The notes under the pieces were generated by a model. The model worked only from the letters and a program-made list of their open reading frames with translations. It searched no databases and had not been told where the DNA came from. Made by a program: the position numbers and the translations under genes. A stretch of DNA of 64,000 nt from Cylindrotheca closterium (taxonomy: Eukaryota; Bacillariophyta; Bacillariophyceae; Bacillariales; Bacillariaceae), in assembly GCA_933822405.4 (NCBI GenBank), contig CAKOGP040001781.1:78800-142799 (forward strand), read 5' to 3'. How positions within the stretch are numbered: the stretch's first letter is position 1; the number at the start of each line of letters is the position of its first letter. This document shows positions 41,240 to 52,994 of the stretch, in pieces.

Positions 41240-41562
41240 TTTATAACAATGAGTGAAATCAAAAGAAACTAAACTACAGTAGCGAAGAAAGGAACTGCAC
41301 GTTTCGATTTCAAGGAAGCCTTTGACTTCTTGTCATCATTATTCTGTTGGTCGATTGGATGATATTGATTTGACTCAGTAGAATCAGAATTTGGAATGGG
41401 AGAATAGGAGAAATAGAGTTTCTCCATTGCACATTTTATTCTATGCGTTGAGCTGCACCATCTCACATTTTCCGTTCTCTACTTTCCGAAAAGATGAGCG
41501 CATCTAGATCCACTCAGGTGCACTTGTTTCCGTTTCTTGCCAAACTCGAAAGTAGATAGACA
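41240..41562. promoter_or_regulatory. Shared upstream region of MDP1 and the metalloprotease
   Basis: 323 bp. One TACAGTA element at 41275-41281, and a CT-rich leader directly before the protease ATG. Confidence 0.35.
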
Positions 41563-43742
41563 ATGATGATGATCTCCCGTCATCGGCACTGTCGTCTTCT
41601 ATCAATTGCTACTATACTGGCATTACAATGGACTGGGAACTACGCATCTCAACAAGCTCCAGATGTTCCCTTTGAAGTGATACAGCCGGATGGATCCCTA
41701 ATCCAAGTGGTCCCCAATGGAAATGCTCAAGACAACTACTTAACCGACACCCTTGGCTATGGAATTGAACAAGACGAGTCGGGGTACTATGTCTATGTTG
41801 GCGAATCAGAAACGGGGGAGGTGGTTTATTCCAAAGAAACGGTTGGGAAAGACGGACCAAAAGACAAGAAGAAGAAAAAGAAAATGCACAAGAAAAAGAC
41901 CGATTGTAACAAAAAGATGTGTGGAGGCACACCAGAAGACCCGAGAAAGGCATCAAAAAGATCCAGGACCCTTCGTGGTAGCAGTGCGACCCACCATGGT
42001 CGAGCTCTTGAGGAACCCGATCAAATGGCCGAAAGAGAAATTCAAACTACTGGAGTGTTGAAGAACTTGGTCGTTCTCCTTCATTTCAAAGATCATGCGG
42101 AACATAAGGATCGCAAGGACGACATTCCCACTCGGGAAGCTATTGATTTCCTGATGAACAGCGATGAATCACACCCTGAAGTAGCTCCAATTGGAAGTCT
42201 CAAATCCATTTATAAGGAAGTTTCCTACGGAAAATTGACTATTGAATCGACTGTCACGGAATGGTTTGTTACCAAAGAAACTGAATCCTGGTATGCCGAT
42301 GGCGACTCGGGGTATGTATACTGAAGAGGAGCTGCTTTATTTGCCATTCCCTACTGCATCATACGACATGTGAACTCAACTAATATGCTTCTTCCTGTTC
42401 CTTCCTTCCTCAGAACTACTAATTTGCACCAAGCACTGCGAGATTCACTGGACTATCTGGATCAGAATAACATTGTCAACTTTACGGAATTCGATTCGAA
42501 TCAAGATGGCCAGATTGATGCCATTACCTTTCTGCATTCTGGTTATGCTGCCGAATGGATGGCACGTGATCGTTACGGTGGAACCTACCGGAATCGGATA
42601 TGGTCCCACAAATGGAATATTTGGAGTGATGCCAGTGGCAGAAACATTGGTCCATGGGAAAGCAAAGATGGAATCAGTGTCTATGACTATCACATTTCAC
42701 CGGCACTCTGGGGAGTTCGTGGAACGGATATCGGGCACGTAGGAGTCATTGCTCACGAAACTGGGCACTTTATAGGTACGGTTCTGATGTCATTGCCTTT
42801 TTATATGCTTGTGAATGGATGGCTCACGAAGTTGGTCATTTTGTAGATTTGGATGATCTTTACGACACCAATGGGGGTGGAAATGGTATTGGTAACTATT
42901 GCTTTATGGCGTCATCATGGGGATGGGACAAATCGCAAGAACCACCTGGATCAATGACTTGCTGGACCAAAGCGCAACTTGGATGGCTCACCCCACAAAA
43001 GGTGCAATATGGAGTCAACACCCTTTCTGACTCGATCACAACACCAGACTGCATCAAGATCGGAGATGGTGAACATGGATTTCCCGAAGGGGAGTACCTT
43101 CTGATTGAGAATCGCCAACCTAGGGGCTTGGATTCAAAGATTCCACAAGGAGGTCTAGCCATTTTTCACATTGATGAGAAAATCAAGCATGATCTTGAAG
43201 GTCATCCTGGACAATACGGTTGGCCTCTCAATGGGCGTCACTACAGGGTGGCTTTACTTCAAGCGGACGGAGATTTTGATTTGGAACGACAAATCAATCA
43301 CGGCGATAGCGGTGACCTCTTTCATGGAGATGGAGTGGACAAACTTCTGCCGTCGGCAAGCACCAACCGAGGACCATTCCCAAACACGGATTCCTATCAA
43401 AGAGGACGGGTTCGACAGACTGGAGTAGAGATCTATGGGATTAGCAAGTCCAACGCTACCATGACATTTATTTTCACGGATGGGACTGTTGAACTTCCTT
43501 CAGCTCAGCCTTCTCCAATCGCATCAAGCTCCCCTTCAGACCTTCCAAGTACGGTGCCTACCGACAGTCCGTCATCTCCTTCGGCAAGTCCCTCTTCTAC
43601 GCCATCTCTCCAGGCCTCCTCATTTTCCTCTCAGTGCTTGGAGGAGGGCACGGAATGCGAAAATGTCACAGAATGTTGTAACGACAAAGCCGAATGCAAA
43701 GTGGTGGAGAAGAGGCAAAGGAAAAAGGTTTGCTCCAAATAA
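41563..43742 (+). CDS. Secreted M6-like zinc metalloprotease
   Basis: Three exons: 41563-42311, 42414-42775, 42847-43742. Introns of 102 nt (GTATGT...CTCAG, phase 2) and 71 nt (GTACGG...TGTAG, phase 1) give an intact 668-aa frame. N-terminal signal peptide (L-L-S-I-A-T-I-L-A-L) after M-M-M-I; then a propeptide-like region with a Lys run. The peptidase domain has V-I-A-H-E-T-G-H, the zinc site H364-E-x-x-H368, followed by D-L-D-D-L-Y-D, where the third ligand Asp fits the M6 pattern H-E-x-x-H-x5-D; the usual Gly at the eighth position is Asp. An F-D-S-N-Q-D-G-Q-I-D segment looks like a calcium loop. The C-terminus is a Ser/Pro stalk and a short six-Cys module. Likely secreted or cell-surface. 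The 71-nt intron contains a second copy of the zinc-site coding sequence. Confidence 0.85.
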
Positions 43743-44060
43743 GTCCGCATCATGGCAAACAAACAAACAAATTAGCATGGCATTGCAACACTGCAATGCA
43801 AATTGTGTAGTATAATAGAATTAGAGTTTTAGTTCATATCCAACCTGCTGCTTTTATACTGTCTCATGGTATCGCAGGGTCAGCAATCAGGGTCCTTACT
43901 GCAAGTCATGTTAGTCAAGCCCTGCACATACTGTAGGTTGCACGAAAGATTGAATATATTTTATCCTGTCTCCATCATCCAGCGACCGCTAGTGCTATTC
44001 ATCAATACTTTGTCAATACAATCATCATTTTACTTTGCTATCCGGGGGACACACCAAACG
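43743..44060. other. Spacer between protease and PHD genes
   Basis: 318 bp. An in-frame upstream extension of the PHD gene (43866-44060) lacks domain character and is probably leader. TACTGTA at 43929-43935. Confidence 0.3.
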
Positions 44061-45845
44061 ATGGAAACGCTGGCTATGAAATCGACAAACGGCAGCACTA
44101 GGAAGAGGTCATCAATTCCAAGCCATTCACCTGCCAACAACACTACCCGAAAATCTGCTCGATCAAGGAATGTCTCACCCAAACTGCTGTCATCTATGGA
44201 CGAGGGCGATTCTGCGATGGACTCTTCTTTAGAACTGAATAATGGCGATGGTTCAAGATCGTCTTCGCCGGTAGCACCAAACGGTTCCAAGAGATCCCAA
44301 TCTCCTGTCAGCGCAATAACAGTCGAAAGCAGCACCAAAGCAACACCCTACAGTTCAATCAAGCCATTTTCCATGTTCGATACATCGTCCATTGTCAAAA
44401 AACGCAAGAGGCGACTCCAAATGGCGCAGGAAGAATGCGGGGAAGAGCTAGAATTCCCTCTCCACGTTTGTGGTTTGCCGATACCCGAGGAAGTACACGG
44501 AGTTTGCGCAAAATGCAAGAGCGACCGAGACAGCGACACTATACTGCTCTGTGATGGGGAAGGGTAAGTTGGATTGGAGAATATGGAAAGAGCAAGTCTT
44601 CTTTATCGCAGTGCATTCTTCTAATGAATAATTTCTTGTATCCATGCAATTTACAGTTGTGACAAGGAATACCACATGGCGTGCTGTACGCCTCCTCTCG
44701 ACAAGGTGCCAACAGGGGAATTTTACTGTTTTGATTGCTCAGTCAAGGGATCGACAACAGAACTAGAAGAATACTTGGAAGAACACGATTCTCAGAAGCT
44801 GCAGTTGGACGATCCTAGCAGCTTTATGGAAACCTTGTTGAAGGAAGATGTCTGGAACGAATTGAATCCCAAACATGCCGTTGAAGAGACAGAGATAACC
44901 GAAGTTCCGCGGTCTGAGTTGGATTGGACGCATCAGGAGGATCCCCAGTCATTGATTGGAAAGTCGATCCGCCTCTACTGTCCAAAAGGGAATCACTATC
45001 ACAATGGCAGAATTGTTGATGTTCGGTCAAATCATGCCAACGACACGGATTGTCTCGTTCGGTTTCATGCAGGAAGTGATGGTCGCAAGACAGCGCTGAC
45101 GACATGGGTATCCTTGGAAGAACACTGTGTGGCAATTTGTACTGACATTGTATGGGCTAGATTTGGTGATCGAATATGGAGAAAGGCTCGATTGTGGTCT
45201 CGAACGAGTCGAGAGTTGGTGCCAGTGATGAACGATCTTATCCGTCTCGGGGGTGCGCTTCGTCCCGTTCAGTCCGAACCATCTCGTCGCCCATTGAAAG
45301 CGACTAAACCTGATTGGGGACTGCTGGAAACCATGATCGGCAAAGCTATCTTTGAATATTTGGAATTGCGAAAGGCAACGAATGTCAAGCTGCCAGGAAA
45401 TGCCAAGACTCCCACTGGAAGAGAGGCTGAAATCATGCATGGATTGGTAGAGATGGAATTGAATGAACAAGAGCGAGTAAAGCGATGGCGAAACTTGCCA
45501 CTGAAAAATCCCATGCACCCCAAAGCAATTACCTGTCAAGACGAGTACGGGTTAGGAACTCTTGACTATGAAGTTCCACGCCCCATGCTCATTCATCCAC
45601 CACAACTCATTCCACAAGGGCTGGACCGACTCTATATGGTGGAACGAATTGCTAGATTGTACCAATGCAAGCCTAGTAAAGACATGGCAACATCCTTGGA
45701 TTGTCTATTGGAGGATCGTCCAGCACTGTCGATTCAAGAAATTACAGCCATGCACCGAGACAGACTCTGCGGGGATAGCAAATCGGAGGGGGCGAAGACT
45801 GCTGCCAAAACAGAAAACCCAATAGAACCCAATGGTAACGCATGA
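44061..45845 (+). CDS. PHD-finger chromatin protein with Tudor-like segment
   Basis: Two exons: 44061-44563 and 44657-45845. The 93-nt intron (GTAAGT...TTACAG, phase 2) splits the PHD finger and restores G-C-D-K-E-Y-H. Product 563 aa; start chosen at 44061, where Ser/Lys/Arg-rich sequence begins, although an in-frame ATG lies at 43866. The PHD finger at about 148-193 keeps the C4-H-C3 order: C-A-K-C, L-L-C-D, G-C-D, E-Y-H-x-x-C, P-P-L, F-Y-C-F-D-C. At about 275-345 a segment with G-K-S-I-R-L-Y-C-P-K-G and G-R-I-V-D-V-R looks Tudor/PWWP-like, followed by W-A-R-F-G-D-R-I-W-R-K-A. This suggests a histone-tail reader; which mark it reads cannot be told. The N-terminal 120 residues are disordered, with basic nuclear signals. 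Confidence 0.85.
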
Positions 45846-46227
45846 GTCAGTATGGTATGATCTGATGAAAAGTATTGACGACAGGAACTCGTACCAAAGT
45901 TGTATTTCTTGACTCTATGGAATAATGATCTTCTTTATTTTTTTACCGAACGCTCTTCACTCTACAATCATCATCACAAAAGGATAACTGCTTGGTGCCA
46001 TACATCGCAGACGAATCTTCACCACAAAATGTCCAAGCAAGGATTCATGTAGCGTGATTCATTCATCTCTCAATACATTTCAGTTTCCAATCGAACACAT
46101 TTCTACATTTTTCCAGTCAGCATAGTCACACCATTGAATGCTTCAATCAACAGAAAAGCAATACCGAGAAGGACCAATCAACATGGAACGGAATAGACTT
46201 CACCACCCCGAGATTCGCATTGCAAAT
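45846..46227. other. Convergent spacer
   Basis: 382 bp between the stop codons of the PHD gene (plus) and ACBP (minus). AT-rich; nothing recognised. Confidence 0.3.
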
Positions 46228-46479
46228 CTAAAGAGTGGCTACCAAGGCCACATATTCCGTCATGGCAGTTTGCTTATCGATGTCGTCGAAGGCTGCCCAG
46301 GCATCAAACTTGGCTCGTTCCGTTGGACTGAAGAGACTGGGTCGTGCTCGATCACCAATCGGCCCCTGGGTGGCTTGCTTGAACAATCCATAAAGCTTGA
46401 GTTTGTCATCATTGCTGACTCCTTGGACGACCCGCGCTTTCTCGGCGGCTTCTTCGAATTTTGCTTTAAGATCTGACAT
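46228..46479 (-). CDS. ACBP: Acyl-CoA-binding protein
   Basis: 83 aa, single exon; within the 80-100 aa range of the family. Conserved elements are A-A-E-K-A near the start, D-K-L-K-L-Y-G-L-F-K-Q-A-T (the acyl-CoA pocket Tyr and Lys), R-P-S, and K-F-D-A-W in helix 3. It binds long-chain acyl-CoA esters in the cytosol and buffers or delivers them. The start lies behind an A/C-rich leader (AACAACAATA) common to this genome. Expected to be well expressed. Confidence 0.95.
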   Translation of the reverse strand: MSDLKAKFEEAAEKARVVQGVSNDDKLKLYGLFKQATQGPIGDRARPSLFSPTERAKFDAWAAFDDIDKQTAMTEYVALVATL

Positions 46480-47454
46480 TATTGTTGTTGTTTTTCTTCT
46501 GTAGTTCCAAGTACTTGTGTGTGTATATTGTGGAGAAGGAATGGTTCTGATCTACCGTATCAGCCGAACGAATGAATGCAAAATTTGTGATGTCTCATCA
46601 TCAAAGGTGTTATTGTCATCAATCAATCGTGCACCAGCATCTGCGCGCCGCACGCGATTTGAATTCGAAAAAGACGACTACATCGACGCAATGCAATGAC
46701 GAAAACACACCAAAATTTTGTTTCGATACCAGTACCCTTGCCAGATGGCAGCCGTGTGGACATTACAACAACAGAAGGAGCCAATGCTCTCCTTAGAACG
46801 GTTTCACATTCTGACGAGACTCAACTGTATCTTTTATTTCCTCCAAGATTGAAAAATTCGCTTGGATTCGAAACAAAACGAAACCGATGACGTACAAGAA
46901 TGGCCAACTTGAGCTTTTGCAGCTCCTTTTACTCATAAATAGTCTCGCGTCGAAAGCTGATGACGAGGAACTCTTCCGAAAGAAAATTGCACAGTCTGAG
47001 ATCCAGCAATAGCTAAGTGTGGTTGAATGTCACCATCGATGCAATCAAGGAGCTAATGACCGAGAACCAAAGAAGTTGGATCATTTTTGGCCAGTAATCT
47101 GAAATTTACCTTCACCGGCGATGTTCAGCCATGCAGTTTCGGTTGCACTACAGCTTTTGAGACTGACTTCTTTTCCGTCTTGGACGGATGGACGATGATA
47201 TGGGGGAACCCTCCGACTGTACTGGGGTGGTTGCGATATACCTCGGTAAAATGGTTTACTTTCGACCGAAAGAATGAGTTGGCGTCGAAGTTCATTTTCT
47301 GCTTTTTCTTTATTCTTGTACTTTCCTCATCCTGAATTTGGCAAAAGTTTATCACCCAAGAGAATGAACCTCGATTCCTTTCGAGCTGATATTGGGCGCT
47401 TATTGGATTCGACACACCAACTGTCCTGCGCCGAGATCAGAAATTCTAATCTAT
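46480..47454. other. Gene-poor stretch
   Basis: No confident gene. A 64-codon plus-strand frame at 46696-46890 has some protein character (V-P-L-P-D-G-S-R-V-D-I-T-T-T-E-G). It is followed in another frame by about 41 codons of Leu/Lys-rich helix; together they could be a frameshifted small gene. Confidence 0.3.
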
Positions 47455-47795
47455 ACTGAAGTTGACATACCGTGGATTCCACTGCGGCGTTCTGTAAATG
47501 GAAGGATTGTTTCGGTTGCACGCTACCGCAGCTGTGTGGGGGCAGTCTTTTGATGTTTGGGGACTTTTGTTTTGTTGAGAAACTGGCTGGTGCAATTTGT
47601 AGTAGTAGTAGTAGTAGATGTGAGTTTCCATCAACGCAGTCGCAAACTTTTATCGAAGCGTTTTATGAGGCCAGGAATATATGGACCCTGTCAAATCCTT
47701 CCACGACAGCGTCATCCACCGACCCGCATATGCTCCAATTACCAATGCTCTCAGGGCATGCTCGTCCTCTTCATCCACGGCGAATGTTGGCCGCC
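47455..47795 (-). pseudogene. Decayed partial copy of the MDR oxidoreductase
   Basis: Minus-strand DNA here matches the sense strand of the 31398 gene in several blocks. Examples are TACTACAAATTGCACCAG (47604-47587), CCCAAACATCAAAAG, an AATCCTTCCATTTA block and TGGAATCCACGGTATG. Upstream parts match the GCAGGTTCGGTGG nucleotide-binding loop region and the GAGGACGAGC acidic insert. A central part of about 150 nt and another of about 120 nt are missing and the frame is broken. It covers roughly residues 275-450 of the parent. The match is at nucleotide level, so the copy is not ancient, or comes from a close paralogue. Confidence 0.8.
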
Positions 47796-49285
47796 CGGCC
47801 ATTAATTTGCTCTTTGAATCCGACCAATTGCTTCTTCGGGCTGGTTGTCGTAATTGAATGATCCATCTCTTGATTATTCATGACGGTCGCATCGTTAAGC
47901 TTCCTCACTTTAACAAATATAATACTATTGATCCAAAAGGTTCACACATCATGAGCCGCACGAGGCACTGGATGAAAAAGATTCTCTCAGTAAATCTTCT
48001 GAATGGCCCTTTTTTTCGAATGACGAAAGTCGTCTGTTCATCTTTTCGACGAATGGCAGTAGAGCCAACCACGGCCGTCGTTTGGTGTTGCATAAATATG
48101 ACTGCTGCTGTAGAATGGTGCTTTATGAATAGCATCTTCTTTGCATCACAATGTAGAACTGATGACGACTAATGGCATGCCCCCAGGAAGAATCCTTGTA
48201 AAACGAATCGTCACTGGGGTGTGTGTCGTGTACCAGTTGATGGGACTCATCGCGGTGTTGTAGATGATGATTCCTCGAATGTGACGAAGGCCTCGCTCAG
48301 TTCGCGGACACATGACCTTTGGATAGACATGCGACAGGAACTCTTCCCCACTTTCTTGATTGTCCCTTTATCATCCTTGTTGGGATACCTACAGTACTGT
48401 GATGAGTCAATCTTGCGAATGTTGCCCGAGCAGATGTTGGTGGTGATTGGTGATGCAGTCGGCCGAAAGAACAAATTGGATGGATTTTTGTCACGACGTC
48501 GAAGAAATTCCGGATGGTCAAAGAGGAGAAGGAGAAAGTTCAAAAGTGCTGTGGTCGTTCCGTCTCCCTGCGCACGAGTACGTGGTGAACACGCAGTCTC
48601 GTGCGTGTCAATCATGTCTTGAATAAGAAATATTCTTGTTAGCGATATGTTTGAAAATACTGTGGAATATTGGTTGAAGAATCCATAAGAAATTAGTATT
48701 TAGCGCATTTTAGAAACAATCGAAATTTGCCTCGGTATTCCATGCCCTGTTCTCTGCGCGCGGAAATTGGCGAAGTGCTGGTGGAAGCATGAGGAACGAG
48801 GATCGAGAAAGGCAAACGATTGGAGGTTGAGGGTCTGACGTAAAAAGGGAAGACAGGCCCATCATCACATACTGCATTCCACGTCGTTCCAAGAAACGTG
48901 TGTGATCATACTCTTTCCACACTACAGTACCGGTATCATACAGTCCACCACCAACTCTTTTGCTACTACATCCACCCGCTATAGCAAAGTCAATCTCTAC
49001 AAGGTACCCTGAGCATCCAGAATCTACAAGAGTCACATTTCGGATTTTCTCGTTTGGACGATCAGGCTATTTGCACTTTCTTCCAACGACTTCTGGCAAA
49101 AGAAGGCGCATCATTTTTACAGCCTTCGCTTTGCAGAATTGAAGGATATTCCCACCATCCATAGAGCTACGCTGTACATACAAACACACACGTCTACGCA
49201 ACGCATCCTCCTCTGAAGGTTGCCTGATTACATCCACATACATACGCACACATCCGCACACACTCTCGTTTCGACACGAGAAAAG
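47796..49285. other. Gene-poor stretch upstream of the riboflavin gene
   Basis: No gene recognised. Frames of 100-133 codons on both strands (for example 48221-48622 plus and 48247-48615 minus) overlap each other and show no domain. TACAGTA elements lie at 48390 and 48923. CACA-rich leader sequence at 49180-49265 precedes the riboflavin gene. Confidence 0.35.
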
Positions 49286-51440
49286 ATGAAGTTTCAAATA
49301 TCAACCAACAGCAGACCCAATCGCCGCCGTGCGCTATCACAATGTCTCATCTATTTCCTCGGGTGTTCCATGCTAGGCATGTGCACTTCTGAAGCATACC
49401 TGTCATCACCTAACGCCTTTCTTCCACGTGAACTCAAGACTAGAGGAGGTGCTGATGCCGTCCGAAGGAAAACAACGAACACTATGAAAATGGAATTTCA
49501 CGATGGCCTGAACTTTAATGGTGACAGTCAAAGCGAAGTGACTTTAGACGTCGTGAGTAGTCTGAACGGTAACACTAATGGAAGTGGAAAGGTCAACGGG
49601 CTAAAGGTCAATGGAAAGAATGTCAACGGCAAAAAGGTCAATGGACTTGCAATTGATAAAAAGGTCAATGGAAACATGGTCAATGGAAAGAAAGTCAACG
49701 GATTTGTCAACGGTGTCGTCAGCCAGGAAGTTCGAGACAATGTCAACATTAATGCCAAGTCTTTCGATAAAAAACGTGTCATCAACGGAGACGATGAAGA
49801 CCAACAAGTTCCCGCTACCTTTATTGCGGACACAAAGCTGCCCACTGTCTTTGGACAATATCGGTTAAGGGCCTACCGATTTGAAAATACTTCCAACGAA
49901 TTCACAGGCAATGAACCCTGCGTCATTTATTCGGAGGACAATCCTCCTTTTGGCAAGGACGGAAAATTTCTAGAAAGCGTCCCAATCCGCATCCACGATC
50001 AATGCTTGACTTCGGAAGTCTTTGGCAGCCAACGGTACGTTTGAGAAATTGATCATATATGTCTTTACCATATTTTCGTCCAAACCATTCTGACAATTGT
50101 CGTTTTGTTTTTCAACTTTTTTTCTTCTTTCAGATGTGACTGCAAGCAACAGCTTCGAATGGCAATGGAATTTATTCAACATAATGGCGGTGCCGTCATT
50201 TACATGCCACAAGAGGGACGGGGCATTGGAATTGCCAACAAGGTTGCGGCCTATGCTCTCCAAGACACTGGTATGGACACTGTCGATGGCAATCTTCATC
50301 TTGGATTACCAGAAGATGCTCGACAATATGGATGCGTCCCATCCATGTTGGAAGACATGAAAATTGCTAGCATCCGATTGTTGACCAACAATCCCCGAAA
50401 AGTCCATCGACTCAATGCCTTGGGAGTAAAGATTACTCAAACAGAACCCATGGTGGTTCCGGAAACCAACCCCTACAACCACAAATACCTTGTCGCCAAA
50501 CACGAACGCATGAATCATGCCAATTTGTCGCCACTGATCAATGGAAAAATGCTGGCCCGCAAGGCCATGGTCCATGCAACCGATGGACAACGAACTGTGG
50601 AAAATGCTGTTCAGGTGTCCTTGTCGACGGAAGAAGAATTGATGCAAGAGAATGGCAAAGCAACTGAAGATGGAGCTACCGCTGGTGAAGATGGCTACTG
50701 CTTTGGTCGACAGTCTGTGGAAGATGCCATTGCGGCCATTCAAGAAGGCAAAATGGTCGTTGTGGTCGATGATATGGACCGAGAGAATGAAGGTGATTTC
50801 ATCATGGCGGCGGAAGCTTGTACACCAGAAGATATGGCTACCATTGTCCGATACTCAAGTGGAGTCATTTGCGTTGGAATGGAAGGAGCACGAATGGACG
50901 AATTAAAGTTGCCAGCCATGGTTACCAACAATGAAGATCCCAAGGGGACTGCCTTTAGCGTTTCCGTCGATGCCACCAAGGAGCATGGTACGTTTGAGAC
51001 CTGTCGGGAATACTGCGTATTCCATTTTCTTTTCTTGCCGCATTCTCATCATTTACTATCTTTTTCCTTTTTTTTCCTTTGCAGGAATTACAACTGGAAT
51101 TAGTGCCACTGACCGAGCCAAAAGTGTTCGAATGCTGGCAAACCCAAATACTTTCCCTACTGACTTTTCTCGGCCTGGTCACATTTTCCCGCTACGCGCC
51201 AAAGAGGGCGGTGTACTGGCCCGAGATGGTCACACTGAAGCAGCTGTCGATTTGTCCATTTTGGCTGGTCGCGGTCGTGCCGGACTATTGTGTGAAATTG
51301 TCTCGGAAGAGAACCCAGTAGAAATGGCCAGACTTCCAGAGCTGAAACGATTCTGCAAGAAGCATGGCTATGTTTTGACCAGCATTGTCGATATTGCTCA
51401 GTTCCGAAGAGAGACTGAGAGAATTGCCGACTTTGAGTAA
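49286..51440 (+). CDS. Bifunctional GTP cyclohydrolase II / DHBP synthase, plastid-type
   Basis: Three exons: 49286-50034, 50134-50987, 51085-51440. Introns of 99 and 97 nt (GTACGT donors, TTTCAG and TTGCAG acceptors; phases 2 and 1) give an exact 652-aa frame. Residues 1-45 are a signal peptide plus S-P-N-A-F-L-P, an ASAFAP-like plastid motif. A linker at about 101-143 repeats V-N-G eight times. GTP cyclohydrolase II follows (about 180-400): zinc Cys at C240-x10-C251-x-C253, and G-R-G-I-G-I-A-N-K. DHBP synthase comes last (about 465-650): D-D-M-D-R-E-N-E-G-D, and R-P-G-H-I-F-P-L-R-A-K-E-G-G-V with the metal-site His. Both domains look catalytically complete. They make the pyrimidine and the four-carbon precursors of riboflavin. 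The order is opposite to bacterial and plant RibBA (DHBPS first). Confidence 0.93.
49588..49716 (+). repeat. VNG-repeat coding segment
   Basis: Degenerate 12-18 nt units based on AAGGTCAATGGA-like sequence, encoding eight V-N-G tripeptides, mostly preceded by Lys. It lies between the plastid presequence and the GCHII domain. Confidence 0.8.
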
Positions 51441-51715
51441 AGAGACAATTCATGAAGGATACGATAATATGACTGTACGAATGATGATGTGATAGAGCAG
51501 GCATGACGAAGGTAGAAGGGTAGTTGCCTAGAGCATACCTGCATTCCCAACTCTTTCCTCCTTGTAAAATAGTAGATGGTGCTCATTTTCTTTTCTTGTC
51601 GTCTTGCGTACTCCGTTGTTTGTGACGTCATTGCATAATTTCTGACATGGATTTGCCAAAATCATCATCTAATCATTCAATCATCATCTTCAATCATCAT
51701 TCAAAGAAAGTCACA

Positions 51716-52382
51716 ATGTCAGGGATCCTTCGTACTTCCGCTTCTTTGAGCCTCAATGCTGCTGACACCATTGCAAATGCTTCTATCAAGGCTGTTTCCA
51801 ACCTCAAGACACACAAACCCATGGCGGTGACCGTCTTGGATGCGGCCGGTGGTGTGCTGGTGCAAAAGCGCATGGATGGTTGCCCCGATGGAGCCTACAT
51901 CAAGTTCAGTTACGCCAAGGCAAGAACTTGCATACATTTGCAGACATCGAGTCGAGTTTTCAGAGAAAAGTACACTTCTGGTGGGGAAGCTCCCAAGTTC
52001 ACTCAAGCGGCTTCGATGGTATCCATCATGGAAGGAGAGCTGGTTCCGGTGGCAGGAGGTGTCTTGGTCGTTGCTGAAGGTGAGAGAATGACAGATCTGT
52101 CTATCTATCTAAGATGATGACTTTAGATCATCATCTTGTATCATGCCCTAGTTCTTTTAATTAAAAAACACTCACCCATTTCTTTTCCTTTCCTTTCCTT
52201 CCCTTTTCTTTGAATCCTATTACTACTGACTACCAGATGGATCGGCTGTTGGATCTGTTGGAGTCAGCGGTGCCGCTGCAGATGAAGACGAATATCTTGC
52301 TTGGGCAGGAGTCCAAGCATTGAAGGAAGAAGGCGGACTTGGTACTGTTCCTGAGAATCACTGTTGCACAACATTGAAGTGA
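51716..52382 (+). CDS. GlcG/HbpS-like (heme-degrading domain family) protein
   Basis: Two exons: 51716-52079 and 52237-52382. The 157-nt intron (GTGAGA...ACCAG, phase 1) has an unusually long polypyrimidine stretch. Product 169 aa; an in-frame ATG 69 nt upstream would add 23 Asn/His/Ser-rich residues. The fold signature of the GlcG/HbpS family (PF03928) is present: an N-terminal helix of Ala/Ser-rich type, M-A-V-T-V-L-D-A-A-G-G-V-L-V, a K-A-R-T motif, V-P-V-A-G-G-V-L-V-V, and G-S-V-G-V-S-G-A-A-A-D-E-D near the C-terminus. Members bind heme or act with glycolate/propanediol operons; function in eukaryotes is unclear. No targeting peptide is evident. Confidence 0.82.
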
Positions 52383-52994
52383 GAAAAACAATCCTGTCCT
52401 TTGTGGTAAAAGTTTAGACTTTTAATAATTGACATTGAACTACAGGAGGAATGAGATTGATTGATTTTGGCCGGCAACTAAACACGATATTGTCTAGCAG
52501 TCTTTTTATAAAATGGTACGTATCCCCAATTATTTTATAGTAGTAATCCCAAAATTCATAATATCTCTAGGAAAACCTTTGATGACATTGATGGTTCTAA
52601 TGAACCAGATCCATGCATGGGTGGTACTTGTAGGCACTGTGTAGGCACTGTGCAGTGATTTGGCCTCTTATATATTACAATTGCAACAACAAACACTACA
52701 GTATATACTATACAATAATAATGATAAAAGAGACGACGGTGCACTTCTCGTTTACCCAGTGAAATACTGTGCAAGAAACGACGCCACTACTGGAGACAGT
52801 GAACGTTTTCTTTCTCGTGTCTGTGCAGCATGTATAGAAATAGTGCAGTGTTATTGTTGTTGTTGCTGCCTTCTAATAAATTTGTTGTTGTTCTCTTTGT
52901 TGTCTTTGTGAGTTTTATGTTAGGTATGATTCGGAATGTATTCGTGCCTCCCTCGTATTGTTTCGGCAAATCCACACGTTTGATTTAAAAAAAA
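52383..52994. other. Convergent spacer
   Basis: 612 bp between the GlcG-like gene (plus) and paralogue A (minus). AT-rich, with short TTG runs near 52855. TACAGTA at 52697. No gene recognised. Confidence 0.35.

Noticed and set aside
48221..48622. Overlapping frames on both strands
   Set aside because: Mutually exclusive, no domain, Arg/Ser-rich; treated as noncoding.
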